Source of the DNA: Aeribacillus composti | GTDB lineage: Bacteria; Bacillota; Bacilli; Bacillales; Aeribacillaceae | Length of the DNA stretch: 64,000 nt | Assembly: GCF_007827555.1 (NCBI RefSeq) | Contig: NZ_VISS01000021.1 | Location: 1 to 64,000 of the forward strand | Direction: 5' to 3' | The notes under the pieces: model-generated | The model's input: the letters and a program-made list of their open reading frames with translations, nothing else | The model's database searches: none | Told to the model about the DNA's origin: nothing | Program-made: the position numbers and the translations under genes | Part shown: positions 56,788 to 64,000 of the stretch, piece by piece | Layout of the letters: each line of letters opens with the position of its first letter | How positions within the stretch are numbered: the first letter of the stretch is position 1

Positions 56788-57966
56788 TTGGTATACATAA
56801 AAATGAACAGTCCAGAATATGTAAAGGCCAGCATAGCTCTTTTTTTCGGCGGGTTTGTCACCTTTTCCATTTTGTATACAACACAGCCTTTACTGCCTGT
56901 TTTCTCAAAAGAATTTCATATCTCTGCCGCATCAGCCAGTTTAACCGTATCGGCTTCAACCGGAACACTGGCTTTTATGATGCTGGTAGCTGCTAGTTTG
57001 TCAGATGTTCTTGGAAAAAAGAAAATCATGATCATCTCGATGCTGCTTACTTCCATGCTCTCTATGTTTATTGCTTTGAGCCCAAATTTTCCTTTGCTTG
57101 TTGTATTCCGAACACTGCTTGGAATTTCTTCAGCAGGCATCCCCTCTCTCGCTATGGCGTATGTAGCAGAAGAGTTTCATCCAACTGCAATTGGCAAAGT
57201 GATGGGATTGTATATAAGCGGAACAAGCATCGGCGGAATGGCCGGCCGAATAATCACTGGCTTGTTGACAGATTTTTTTTCATGGAGGACCGCTTTATTT
57301 TCCATCGGAGCGCTAGCTCTTATTTTAAGCATCGTCTTTGCTATTATTCTACCGACACCAAAGAATAGCGAAAAAAAGCCGTTTAATATAGAAGCTGTTA
57401 TAAAAGCATATACTGTACACTTAAAAAATAAGCCGCTTTTATCTCTCATTTTTTTGGGCTTTTTATTTATGGGAAGCTTTGTGACATTATACAATTATAT
57501 CGGCTATTTACTGAGCGAGCCTCCTTATTCATTCAGCCAATCATTGCTTGGCTTCCTTTTCATCGTCTACATTTTCGGAAGCTTCAGCTCTGTATTTTTA
57601 GGCAAAAAAGCTGATGAACACGGCCATTCAGCCACGCTAATTTTTGCCGTCGCTTTGACTATTGCCGGAGCCATATTGACTCTTTTTCCGCCAGTATTGG
57701 TGAAAATTATCGGCATTTCACTATTTACATATGGTTTTTTCGGCTGTCATTCCATTGCCAGCGCTTGGATTGGAGAACGGGCGGATAAGAATAAAGCTCA
57801 AGCATCTTCTTTATATCTTTTATTCTATTATTTGGGATCAAGCTTAGTTGGTACATTTGGGGGCTATTTTTGGATTCATTTCCATTGGGCGGGAGTCATC
57901 TTGTTTATCACGGCTTTATTGCTATCAAGCGTACCTTTTATTCGGTATGCTGAGAAACGTCTTTAA
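56788..57966 (+). CDS. MFS transporter
   Basis: A 392-aa, 12-segment major facilitator protein with a DVLGKKKIM-type loop between segments 2 and 3 (DHA1-like layout: TQPLLPVF, SGTSIGGMAGR). The start is taken as TTG at 56788, 9 nt after GAAAGAGG; an ATG 14 codons upstream has no site. It resembles YybF/YnfM-type putative exporters of bacilli; the substrate is unknown. It is a single gene on the plus strand with its own terminator. Confidence 0.82.
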   Translation: MVYIKMNSPEYVKASIALFFGGFVTFSILYTTQPLLPVFSKEFHISAASASLTVSASTGTLAFMMLVAASLSDVLGKKKIMIISMLLTSMLSMFIALSPNFPLLVVFRTLLGISSAGIPSLAMAYVAEEFHPTAIGKVMGLYISGTSIGGMAGRIITGLLTDFFSWRTALFSIGALALILSIVFAIILPTPKNSEKKPFNIEAVIKAYTVHLKNKPLLSLIFLGFLFMGSFVTLYNYIGYLLSEPPYSFSQSLLGFLFIVYIFGSFSSVFLGKKADEHGHSATLIFAVALTIAGAILTLFPPVLVKIIGISLFTYGFFGCHSIASAWIGERADKNKAQASSLYLLFYYLGSSLVGTFGGYFWIHFHWAGVILFITALLLSSVPFIRYAEKRL

Positions 57967-58000
57967 CCGTCAGAAAGTATAATAGATTAGTGCAGAAAAA

Positions 58001-58037
58001 AACGCTTAGCCTGTCGGAAGAGCTGAGCGTTTTTTTA
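58001..58037 (+). terminator. Terminator of the MFS gene
   Basis: AACGCTTAGC and GCTGAGCGTT arms (one G-T pair) around an 11-nt loop, followed by seven T, 34 nt after the stop codon. Confidence 0.88.
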
Positions 58038-58634
58038 AGAAAAAATTTATGGTGTTCGGATTATCGTGCAAATTCCCATAAAAATTAGAGATGGATCAGC
58101 ATGTCATAAGCAGAAAATTGCATGGAATTCCTGTAAACTGTCCACTGTTTTACACTGCTCATTTCACGTAAACCCCTCAAAAAATGCCACTTTTCAAAAT
58201 AAAAATTGGCAACCTTCATCTTTAAAAAAGATCCAGAAAATAACATCTTTTTCTATTGACTTTTACGTTGCGTAACACCATATAGTTGCTAACGCAGAGA
58301 TGTAATAAGTGACAATGAAGGTAAAAGAAGCAGGGGCTTTTCAAATAATCAAAATTTGCAAGGTGGAAGCAATGAAAATAGTCATCGAAATTACAATCGA
58401 ACAATATGAAATTGTTCGATTTCTTTCAAATCTTGCTTGATATATAAAACTTGTAGCAATTGATATGTGGAACTCTTATAAACTGTCAATTGTGATAGCT
58501 AAAATTCATATTGTTAAGTCAGCAAACAAAACCTGATAGAAAATTCGGAAGGCTGTCAGTTAAAATGGATTAGTCAATGAATGAGTTTATGAAAAAGTGT
58601 TAGATTACGATTTTTCTATTGTAGCTAAAAGCAT
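58038..58634. other. Gene-poor gap with small ORF and weak repeats
   Basis: About 600 bp with no normal-size gene. It holds a possible 22-aa ORF (58372-58440) and two related 26-nt stretches at 58123-58148 and 58468-58493 that share TAAACTGTC and GGAA-TC. Confidence 0.45.
58372..58440 (+). CDS. Possible 22-aa small protein
   Basis: An ATG preceded by AAGGTGG at 4-nt spacing opens a 22-codon frame starting MKIVIEITIEQ, alternating hydrophobic and charged residues. A perfect 10-bp hairpin (ATCGAACAAT at 58396-58405 with ATTGTTCGAT at 58411-58420) lies inside the frame. It may be a small protein, a dual-function RNA, or chance. Confidence 0.3.
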   Translation: MKIVIEITIEQYEIVRFLSNLA

Positions 58635-58661
58635 GGAAGAGGGTGTTTTTACCCTCTTTCC
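58635..58661. terminator. Terminator of the aldehyde dehydrogenase operon
   Basis: GGAAGAGGGT and ACCCTCTTTCC pair around six nt, 23 nt after the stop at 58684. The T-run is better on the plus strand than on the minus strand. Confidence 0.6.
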
Positions 58662-58683
58662 ACACTTTTTTGGATATCCAAAA

Positions 58684-60123
58684 TTATATTAATTGAAGAG
58701 AAACGAACTTAATTTCTAGGAATTCGTCCAGCCCGTAGTGGCTTCCTTCTCTTCCAAGGCCGCTCTCTTTCATTCCGCCAAAAGGTGCTTGGGCGACAGA
58801 CGGAAGGCCGTCATTGATTCCGACAATGCCGTATTCTAGATTTTCAGAAAACCAAACAGCCTTTTTGAGAGATTGGGTGTAAACATACGCAGCCAAACCA
58901 AATGGTGTACCATTTGCACGTTGGATAACTTCTTCATCATCTGAATATGTGCTGACCGGTGCCAATGGACCAAATGTTTCTTCCTGCATGCACAACATAT
59001 CATCTGTTACATCAGAGATTACAACCGGCTTCATAAAATATCCTTTGTCCATATTCACGGAAGGTCCTTCATGGAGTTTCGCGCCTTTTTCGACTGCATC
59101 TTCTAATTGATGTTGAACTTTTTTGACTGCATTTTCGTCAATAAGCGGTCCAATGTCTACCTTCTCGTCAAGGCCATTCCCTACTTGCAGTGTTAAAACA
59201 GCCTCATGAAATGCTTTTAAAAACGGCTCCTTAATTGACTCATGGACATAAATCCGGTTGGCGCATACACACGTTTGACCGGCATTTCTGAATTTTGATT
59301 GCACAACGCCCTTTACAGCTTCTTGAATATTTGCATCTTCTGTTATGATAAAAGGTGCCAATCCTCCAAGTTCAAGCGATACTTTTTTTACGGTATCCGC
59401 TGCTTTTCTCATTAACAGCTTTCCAACTGGAGTAGACCCTGTAAAAGTAACCTTCTTAACGCGTGAATCTTCCATCCAAACATCAACGACTTCAGCTGGT
59501 TTTTCAGTCGTTATAACATTGATGACACCTGCTGGAAAACCTGCTTCATGAGCACATTCTGCTAATAAAAGTGCTGTAAGCGGTGTTTGTTCAGCCGGTT
59601 TTATGACAACTGTGCATCCAGCTGCAAGGGCAGGGGCGACTTTCCGTGTGATCATCGCCGCCGGAAAGTTCCAAGGAGTTATGGCAGCAACGACTCCAAC
59701 AGGTTGTTTTTGAACGATAATTCTCTTCGAATGAACAGATGCCGGAATCGTTTCGCCATAAATCCGTTTCGCTTCTTCTGCAAACCATTTCACAAAGCTG
59801 TTTGCATATTGTATTTCGCCTTTCGCCTCGGCGAGCGGTTTTCCCTGCTCGATTGTCATCGTGGATGCCAACACTTCCAGCCGATCATTTATGAGCTTAT
59901 ACCATTTTTCCAGCAATTCTGCTCGTTCATAGGCTGTCGTTTTTGACCAAGTTTTAAAAGCTTCGTGAGCTGCATCGACAGCCAGCTTTGCTTCCTTGGC
60001 GGTTCCGTTCGGCACATAACCAACTGTTTCAAAAGTGGCAGGGTTTTGAACGGCAAAATTGTCATCCAACTGAACAAATTCTCCGTTAAGATACAGCCCT
60101 TTTGTCAATGGTTGTTCTTTCAT
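58684..60123 (-). CDS. Aldehyde dehydrogenase, succinate-semialdehyde type
   Basis: A 479-aa NAD(P)-dependent aldehyde dehydrogenase with PWNFPAAMITRK (cofactor/oxyanion Asn), catalytic Glu in SLELGGLAPF and catalytic Cys in NAGQTCVCANR. It is closest in pattern to GabD-type enzymes. The ATG overlaps the permease stop as ATGA. As third gene of a sigma-54 operon behind an iron alcohol dehydrogenase it likely oxidises the aldehyde formed there to an acid, for example succinate semialdehyde to succinate. Confidence 0.85.
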   Translation of the reverse strand: MKEQPLTKGLYLNGEFVQLDDNFAVQNPATFETVGYVPNGTAKEAKLAVDAAHEAFKTWSKTTAYERAELLEKWYKLINDRLEVLASTMTIEQGKPLAEAKGEIQYANSFVKWFAEEAKRIYGETIPASVHSKRIIVQKQPVGVVAAITPWNFPAAMITRKVAPALAAGCTVVIKPAEQTPLTALLLAECAHEAGFPAGVINVITTEKPAEVVDVWMEDSRVKKVTFTGSTPVGKLLMRKAADTVKKVSLELGGLAPFIITEDANIQEAVKGVVQSKFRNAGQTCVCANRIYVHESIKEPFLKAFHEAVLTLQVGNGLDEKVDIGPLIDENAVKKVQHQLEDAVEKGAKLHEGPSVNMDKGYFMKPVVISDVTDDMLCMQEETFGPLAPVSTYSDDEEVIQRANGTPFGLAAYVYTQSLKKAVWFSENLEYGIVGINDGLPSVAQAPFGGMKESGLGREGSHYGLDEFLEIKFVSLQLI

Positions 60124-61526
60124 ACTGCTTGAATCTCCTCTCTTTCTTTTTCTTCATTCGAGTGGTGCGTAAATATGCGGTCGTTTTCTCCGCGCAGAAA
60201 ATCTTTCCCATACAGCAGGATGCATAAAAGGATGCCGGCAGCAAAAGCCATTGTTGCTCCTTTTATGACGAGGATTGCACCAACAATCCCCGCAATTCCA
60301 AGATCACGCTGGCTGCGGGACTGCATGACACCGATACGAACGCTTACATAACCTTGCACCAACAATGTCAAAGCTAAAGCTACCCCAAGTATCGGTTGTA
60401 CTAAACTTACTATAGGCAGCAAAAATAATCCAGTATTTGTACCCCAACGGAACGATCCTGCTCCGCCGAAAAACGAATGCATCGCTTCTTTACCTTTTTT
60501 AAACCGCTCAATCACGACCACTTGCATGGCAGCCCACATCGGACCGCACATCGTAATATCAGGGCCGATCATGCTCATCAGAATGTTTCGGCCACCAAAT
60601 ATTAAGTGGGCGCGGTTCGGATTGTAATCAACTTTTTCATCCGTACGTATGACATCAGATTCAGAAAGGAGAGCTTTCGTTTTCAGCACATCTCCAAACA
60701 CAACTAAATACGTTGCAAAAACAGCAGGAACTGCCTTCACGAAAAACGATAACGCAGGGAAGCCCAGGCCAAATACCGTATATTCCGCCCAAAGTGTGGC
60801 GAAATCTGGTTTACTGAAACCCCATTGAATGTCCGGCCATTTCGCTTCTCCAACAAGAGGCGCTACAAAAACAGCTAGCAAAATAGCAGGTAAAATCCCT
60901 AAATTCCCCAACAAAGCCCAGCCTTTGTTTTTTTGCTTTAATTTTTCGAAATGTTTAGAGAATATTAGATAAAACGCAAAGCCAATGCAAATTGTGATCG
61001 TAATCGGGAATAATTCAAACTTTCCTCCGGCTTCAAAAATCGATACGACAGCTCCAATTCCGGCACCCAGTATAATACCTGATTTAATGGCGTCAGGCAC
61101 TAAACGCACCACTTTGCTGGCAAGTCCCGTTACTCCTAAAATGATGGATAAAATTCCAAGAGTCAACTGAAATGCAATGAGTGCATATATTCGGTCCTCA
61201 CCTTCAGGAAATTGTTTAACAAACAAAACAATCAATGGAATCGCGGGAGTGACCCAACCTGGAATGACCGGGTCACCAAGCAGATGATGCAGTAAATATA
61301 AAAGTCCATTCAATACAACAACAGCGAGAGCCACTTCAAACGGCATCCCTAAATGATCCGCTAAAAGAGTAATAGCCCCAAGGTCTACCGCACACATGAG
61401 CAAACCCTGCACATAATCGGGCCATTCAAACCGATAATGAATAAACGGCAGCCGTATTTTAAAGGGACCTGCAGGGATATATGGCGTTTCAGCGCCGTGC
61501 GGACGATTTTTCCATTTCATGATCAT
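60120..61526 (-). CDS. Multi-pass permease, purine-permease-like fold
   Basis: A 468-aa membrane protein with about 12-13 hydrophobic segments, resembling NCS2/SulP-like putative permeases (LGAGIGAVVSIFEAGGKFELFP; MIGPDITMCGPMWAA). The ATG at 61526 is 7 nt from TAGGAGGG; the ORF opens at a TTG inside that site. It lies between the two dehydrogenase genes, so it probably imports their substrate, perhaps a hydroxy acid or diol. I cannot name the substrate. Confidence 0.75.
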   Translation of the reverse strand: MIMKWKNRPHGAETPYIPAGPFKIRLPFIHYRFEWPDYVQGLLMCAVDLGAITLLADHLGMPFEVALAVVVLNGLLYLLHHLLGDPVIPGWVTPAIPLIVLFVKQFPEGEDRIYALIAFQLTLGILSIILGVTGLASKVVRLVPDAIKSGIILGAGIGAVVSIFEAGGKFELFPITITICIGFAFYLIFSKHFEKLKQKNKGWALLGNLGILPAILLAVFVAPLVGEAKWPDIQWGFSKPDFATLWAEYTVFGLGFPALSFFVKAVPAVFATYLVVFGDVLKTKALLSESDVIRTDEKVDYNPNRAHLIFGGRNILMSMIGPDITMCGPMWAAMQVVVIERFKKGKEAMHSFFGGAGSFRWGTNTGLFLLPIVSLVQPILGVALALTLLVQGYVSVRIGVMQSRSQRDLGIAGIVGAILVIKGATMAFAAGILLCILLYGKDFLRGENDRIFTHHSNEEKEREEIQAV

Positions 61527-61540
61527 GATTTTCCCTCCTA

Positions 61541-62686
61541 TCAATAGGCAGCACGGTATATTTGTTCAATATCTTTTTTGCTTAATTTTCGAGGGTTATT
61601 GCGCAGAAGCCGCGTTTGCTTTAAAGCTTCCTCAGCCATTTCAGAAATCGCGGATTCCGGAATATTAAATTCACGCAAAGATTGCGGAATTTCCACATAG
61701 CGGCATATCCGGATCATCGCTTCAATCGCTGCATCAGCCGCTTGATCATCGTTTAGATGATCTACTTTTTCTCCTAACGCTTCTGCGATATCACGGAATC
61801 TTTCTAAACAAGCTATTTTGTTCCATTTCATGACGTATGGAAGCAGCAAGGAGTTGCTTACACCGTGTGCTATATGAAAACGTCCTCCAAGAGGATAAGC
61901 GAGAGCGTGCACTGCTCCAACACCTGCATTACCAAAAGCCAATCCCGCCATGAGACTCGCTGTAATCATCGCCTCACGTGATTCGATGTTTTCCGGGTTT
62001 GAATACGCTTTCGGTAAATGGGTGGAAATAAGTTTCATAGCACCAATTGCCAGTGCATCCGTAATTGGAGAAGCAAACTTTGAAATATATGCTTCCACAG
62101 CATGAACCAATGCATCCACTCCGCTTGCTGCTGTCACGCTAGGAGGGCACGTAATGGTCATGATCGGCGAAACAATTGCGACATCAGGTAATAAGAACGG
62201 ACTGACAATCCCTTTTTTCACCTGCTCTTTCGTATCCGACAAGATTGAAATATTCGTAACTTCGGAACCTGTTCCGGCAGTTGTCGGAATGGCTATTAAA
62301 GGCAGCCCTGGTGATTCCACTAAATTAATTCCAAAGTATTCTTCAATTTTCCCCTTATTCGTCGCCATGACAGAAGCCGCTTTGGCAATATCGATAGCGC
62401 TTCCACCGCCGACAGCGATCAGCCCGTCATGATTTCCTACTTTTATCGCTTGAAGACATTGTTCGACAATTTCAATTTCCGGTTCCGGATTTACATCCGA
62501 GAATACTCCCGGCTCCATCGGCAATAAATTTTGAACCTGTTTTACTACTCCTGCTTTGATAAGTATCTTATCTGTCACGATAAGTGGATTTTTTATCCCA
62601 AGCCGCTTCACTTCTTCAGGGAGTTGATTGAGAGAATCAGTTCCTGTAATTAATTTGTTCGCCATTGAAAATGTAGATATATTCAT
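61541..62686 (-). CDS. Iron-containing alcohol dehydrogenase
   Basis: A 381-aa group III alcohol dehydrogenase with GGGSAIDIAKA (nucleotide binding), the metal-ligand region GVGAVHALAYPLGGRFHIAHG and TTAGTGSEVT. Family members act on 4-hydroxybutyrate, 1,3-propanediol, lactaldehyde or simple alcohols. Paired with a GabD-like dehydrogenase it would suit 4-hydroxybutyrate or a diol. First gene of the operon, behind AGGAAGG, with a sigma-54 promoter about 70 nt upstream. Confidence 0.88.
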   Translation of the reverse strand: MNISTFSMANKLITGTDSLNQLPEEVKRLGIKNPLIVTDKILIKAGVVKQVQNLLPMEPGVFSDVNPEPEIEIVEQCLQAIKVGNHDGLIAVGGGSAIDIAKAASVMATNKGKIEEYFGINLVESPGLPLIAIPTTAGTGSEVTNISILSDTKEQVKKGIVSPFLLPDVAIVSPIMTITCPPSVTAASGVDALVHAVEAYISKFASPITDALAIGAMKLISTHLPKAYSNPENIESREAMITASLMAGLAFGNAGVGAVHALAYPLGGRFHIAHGVSNSLLLPYVMKWNKIACLERFRDIAEALGEKVDHLNDDQAADAAIEAMIRICRYVEIPQSLREFNIPESAISEMAEEALKQTRLLRNNPRKLSKKDIEQIYRAAY

Positions 62687-62755
62687 TTTTTTCCTTCCTC
62701 TCCTTTCAAACTAGCGAGAAATGAATTGATTTTCCTGGTGTCACTCAAATATCTA

Positions 62756-62772
62756 TGCAAATTTCGTGCCAA
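62756..62772 (-). promoter_or_regulatory. Sigma-54 (-24/-12) promoter of the dehydrogenase operon
   Basis: Minus strand TTGGCACGAAATTTGCA, a perfect TGGCACG-N4-TTGC match with 10 bp between GG and GC, 70-86 nt upstream of the alcohol dehydrogenase start. A short ORF on the same strand crosses it and is therefore rejected. Confidence 0.9.
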
Positions 62773-62808
62773 CTCGAAAATGATTTGTGTATTTTTTATA
62801 AATTTTTT

Positions 62809-62824
62809 AATATCCGCGAATATT
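62809..62824. promoter_or_regulatory. Imperfect palindrome upstream of the sigma-54 promoter
   Basis: AATATCCGCGAATATT is symmetric except for one pair, about 40 bp upstream of the -24 element. It is the best candidate binding site for the neighbouring activator, although closer to the promoter than most enhancers. Confidence 0.4.
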
Positions 62825-62926
62825 TGTAACAAAATCTTCAATGTTTTTTTAGATCGTTTTTTATTCATTTGCTGATGTAAATCAGGAAAACTTGATTATA
62901 AAACGAATCATATCTAGGTTTTTTGA

Positions 62927-64000
62927 TTAGTTTTCTAATCGTATGTGAAATTTTTTCATTTTTTGTACAATGGCACTTTGGCTAATTCCTAAAAATTTCG
63001 CTGCGGCTCTAGTCGTACCATGCTTTTTAAGTGCATCGATAATGAGGGAGCGTTCAAGCTCCGCCACAGCTTCCTTTAAAGTTTTAGGCTTTGAAGCCGG
63101 GAAAATCTGTTGTATGAAAGGAGGAAGGTCGCCTACATCAATTGTGTCGTGAAAGGTAGTCACAACCAGTCTCTCAACTAAATTCGCAAGCTCCCTTATG
63201 TTCCCAGGCCATGAATAGTTTGTCAGCCACTCAATGCATTCCGGGGTCATTTTTTTATTTTCATTATATTTTTTATTAAATTCCTTCAAATACATTTCTA
63301 ATAAAGGAACAATCTCTTCCTTCCGCTCCCGTAAAGGCGGGACATCAAAGGTGACAATATTCAGTCGATAATATAAATCCTCACGGAACGCCCCTTCCCT
63401 TACTAGAGATGCAAGATCTCTATGAGTTGCTGTTATGAGTCGTACATCGACTTCTCTCATTTCAGTAGATCCTACTCTCATAAACCGGTTTTCTTCTACA
63501 ACCTTTAGCAGCTTAACTTGTAATTCTAACGGCAGGTCTCCAATTTCATCTAAAAATAACGTCCCGCCGTTAGCCTTTTCAAAAATGCCTATTTTCCCTT
63601 CTCTCAAGGCTCCTGTGAAAGAACCGGGTTCATAGCCAAAAAGTTCAGCTTCTACTAAATGTTCAGGAATGGCGCCGCAGTTTAATTCCATAAAAATTTT
63701 ATTGCTTCGGGAGCTTCTCGAATGAATATATTTCGCAATTAAGCTTTTTCCTACGCCGGTTTCTCCCTGCAGCAAAATTTTTGCGTCAGTTTTGGCGACT
63801 TTGTTCGCAAGCTGGAAAATTGGAAAAGTAGAAGGACCGATAACAAGATTTTGAAAACCCGTTTGTTCAGGAAAAAGCGAGTTTTGCGAAATTTTTTGAT
63901 ACGAAAGCTTTTGACTGTCCAATTCATGCTTCAAACGAATCAGTTCTGTTATATCTCTTACACTGTTGACGACATACATCACTTCATTGGAAGAAGAAAA
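62927..64000 (-). CDS. Sigma-54-dependent activator (PAS-AAA-HTH), cut by window edge
   Basis: At least 357 codons, open to the right edge, so the N-terminus lies outside. Seen here: the end of a PAS domain (VVNSVRDITELIRLKHEL), a short coiled coil, the AAA+ domain with Walker A GETGVGKS, the sigma-54-contact loop GSFTGA, Walker B TLFLDEIGD, and a C-terminal helix-turn-helix (TRAAAKFLGISQSAIVQKMKKF) of TyrR/PrdR-like form. The internal GTG at 63982 is not the true start because the frame continues upstream through PAS-like sequence. It is the expected activator of the sigma-54 operon 58684-62686, whose promoter lies next to its stop codon. Confidence 0.88.
   Translation of the reverse strand, partial: FSSSNEVMYVVNSVRDITELIRLKHELDSQKLSYQKISQNSLFPEQTGFQNLVIGPSTFPIFQLANKVAKTDAKILLQGETGVGKSLIAKYIHSRSSRSNKIFMELNCGAIPEHLVEAELFGYEPGSFTGALREGKIGIFEKANGGTLFLDEIGDLPLELQVKLLKVVEENRFMRVGSTEMREVDVRLITATHRDLASLVREGAFREDLYYRLNIVTFDVPPLRERKEEIVPLLEMYLKEFNKKYNENKKMTPECIEWLTNYSWPGNIRELANLVERLVVTTFHDTIDVGDLPPFIQQIFPASKPKTLKEAVAELERSLIIDALKKHGTTRAAAKFLGISQSAIVQKMKKFHIRLEN

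Noticed and set aside
62683..62868. Minus-strand ORF of 61 codons upstream of the iron alcohol dehydrogenase
   Set aside because: It covers the sigma-54 promoter and would have to be read from a transcript starting upstream of it; Lys/Ile-rich composition reflects AT-rich DNA.

Overview
The window comes from a low-GC, Gram-positive spore-former-type bacterium, most likely a member of the Bacillaceae. The evidence is AT-rich intergenic DNA, strong AGGAGG-type ribosome sites, frequent TTG/GTG starts, cre-like sites, LicT-type antiterminator RNA targets, ykkC riboswitches, a TxpA/BsrG-style type I toxin, and proteins closest in layout to Bacillus families (YhaPQ, LicT, BglP, RhaEW). I cannot fix the species. 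There are no rRNA or tRNA genes and no complete transposase; the DNA is a chain of catabolic islands, nearly all on the minus strand.

Region 1 (0.3-12.5 kb) is an acetone-to-acetyl-CoA module. Minus-strand acxA-acxB-acxC encode the three subunits of an ATP-dependent acetone carboxylase. They are preceded by a near-perfect sigma-54 promoter and an upstream palindromic site, and followed by a sigma-54 activator gene. Next door a LysR regulator is divergent from plus-strand scoA-scoB-thiolase, which would turn acetoacetate into two acetyl-CoA.

Region 2 (12.8-28.5 kb) is a deoxy-sugar/pentose locus of about 15.6 kb on one strand: RhaEW aldolase-dehydrogenase, a DeoR regulator, FucU mutarotase, a xylulokinase-like kinase, a transaldolase-like aldolase, an RbsABC-type ABC importer, FucA, a RhaB-type kinase, FucI and AraB. 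FucI plus a RhaB-like kinase plus FucA gives L-fucose breakdown to dihydroxyacetone phosphate and lactaldehyde. FucI plus AraB could also serve D-arabinose.

Region 3 (28.7-36.2 kb) is accessory DNA: a previously unmarked type I toxin (27 aa) with a convergent antisense RNA, a chemoreceptor, a NatAB-type ABC exporter, palindromic repeats, a stray copy of the allophanate hydrolase 3' end, and a decayed polymorphic-toxin locus with two immunity-like genes, a frameshifted toxin and a protease remnant.

Region 4 (36.5-48.4 kb) is a guanidine-assimilation regulon with two ykkC (guanidine-I type) riboswitches. One precedes two carboxyguanidine-deiminase-type proteins, a biotin-dependent guanidine/urea carboxylase and allophanate hydrolase. 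The other precedes an ABC importer and, notably, a methyl-accepting chemotaxis protein.

Region 5 (48.7-54.9 kb) is beta-glucoside use: a PTS permease, two 6-phospho-beta-glucosidases, one classic and one divergent antiterminator RNA, and a licT gene cut by a single in-frame stop. Region 6 (55.2-58.4 kb) holds a Gfo/Idh/MocA oxidoreductase, a small Cys-rich ORF and an MFS transporter. Region 7 (58.7-64 kb) is a second sigma-54 operon (iron alcohol dehydrogenase, permease, aldehyde dehydrogenase) with its own sigma-54 activator, which runs off the right edge.
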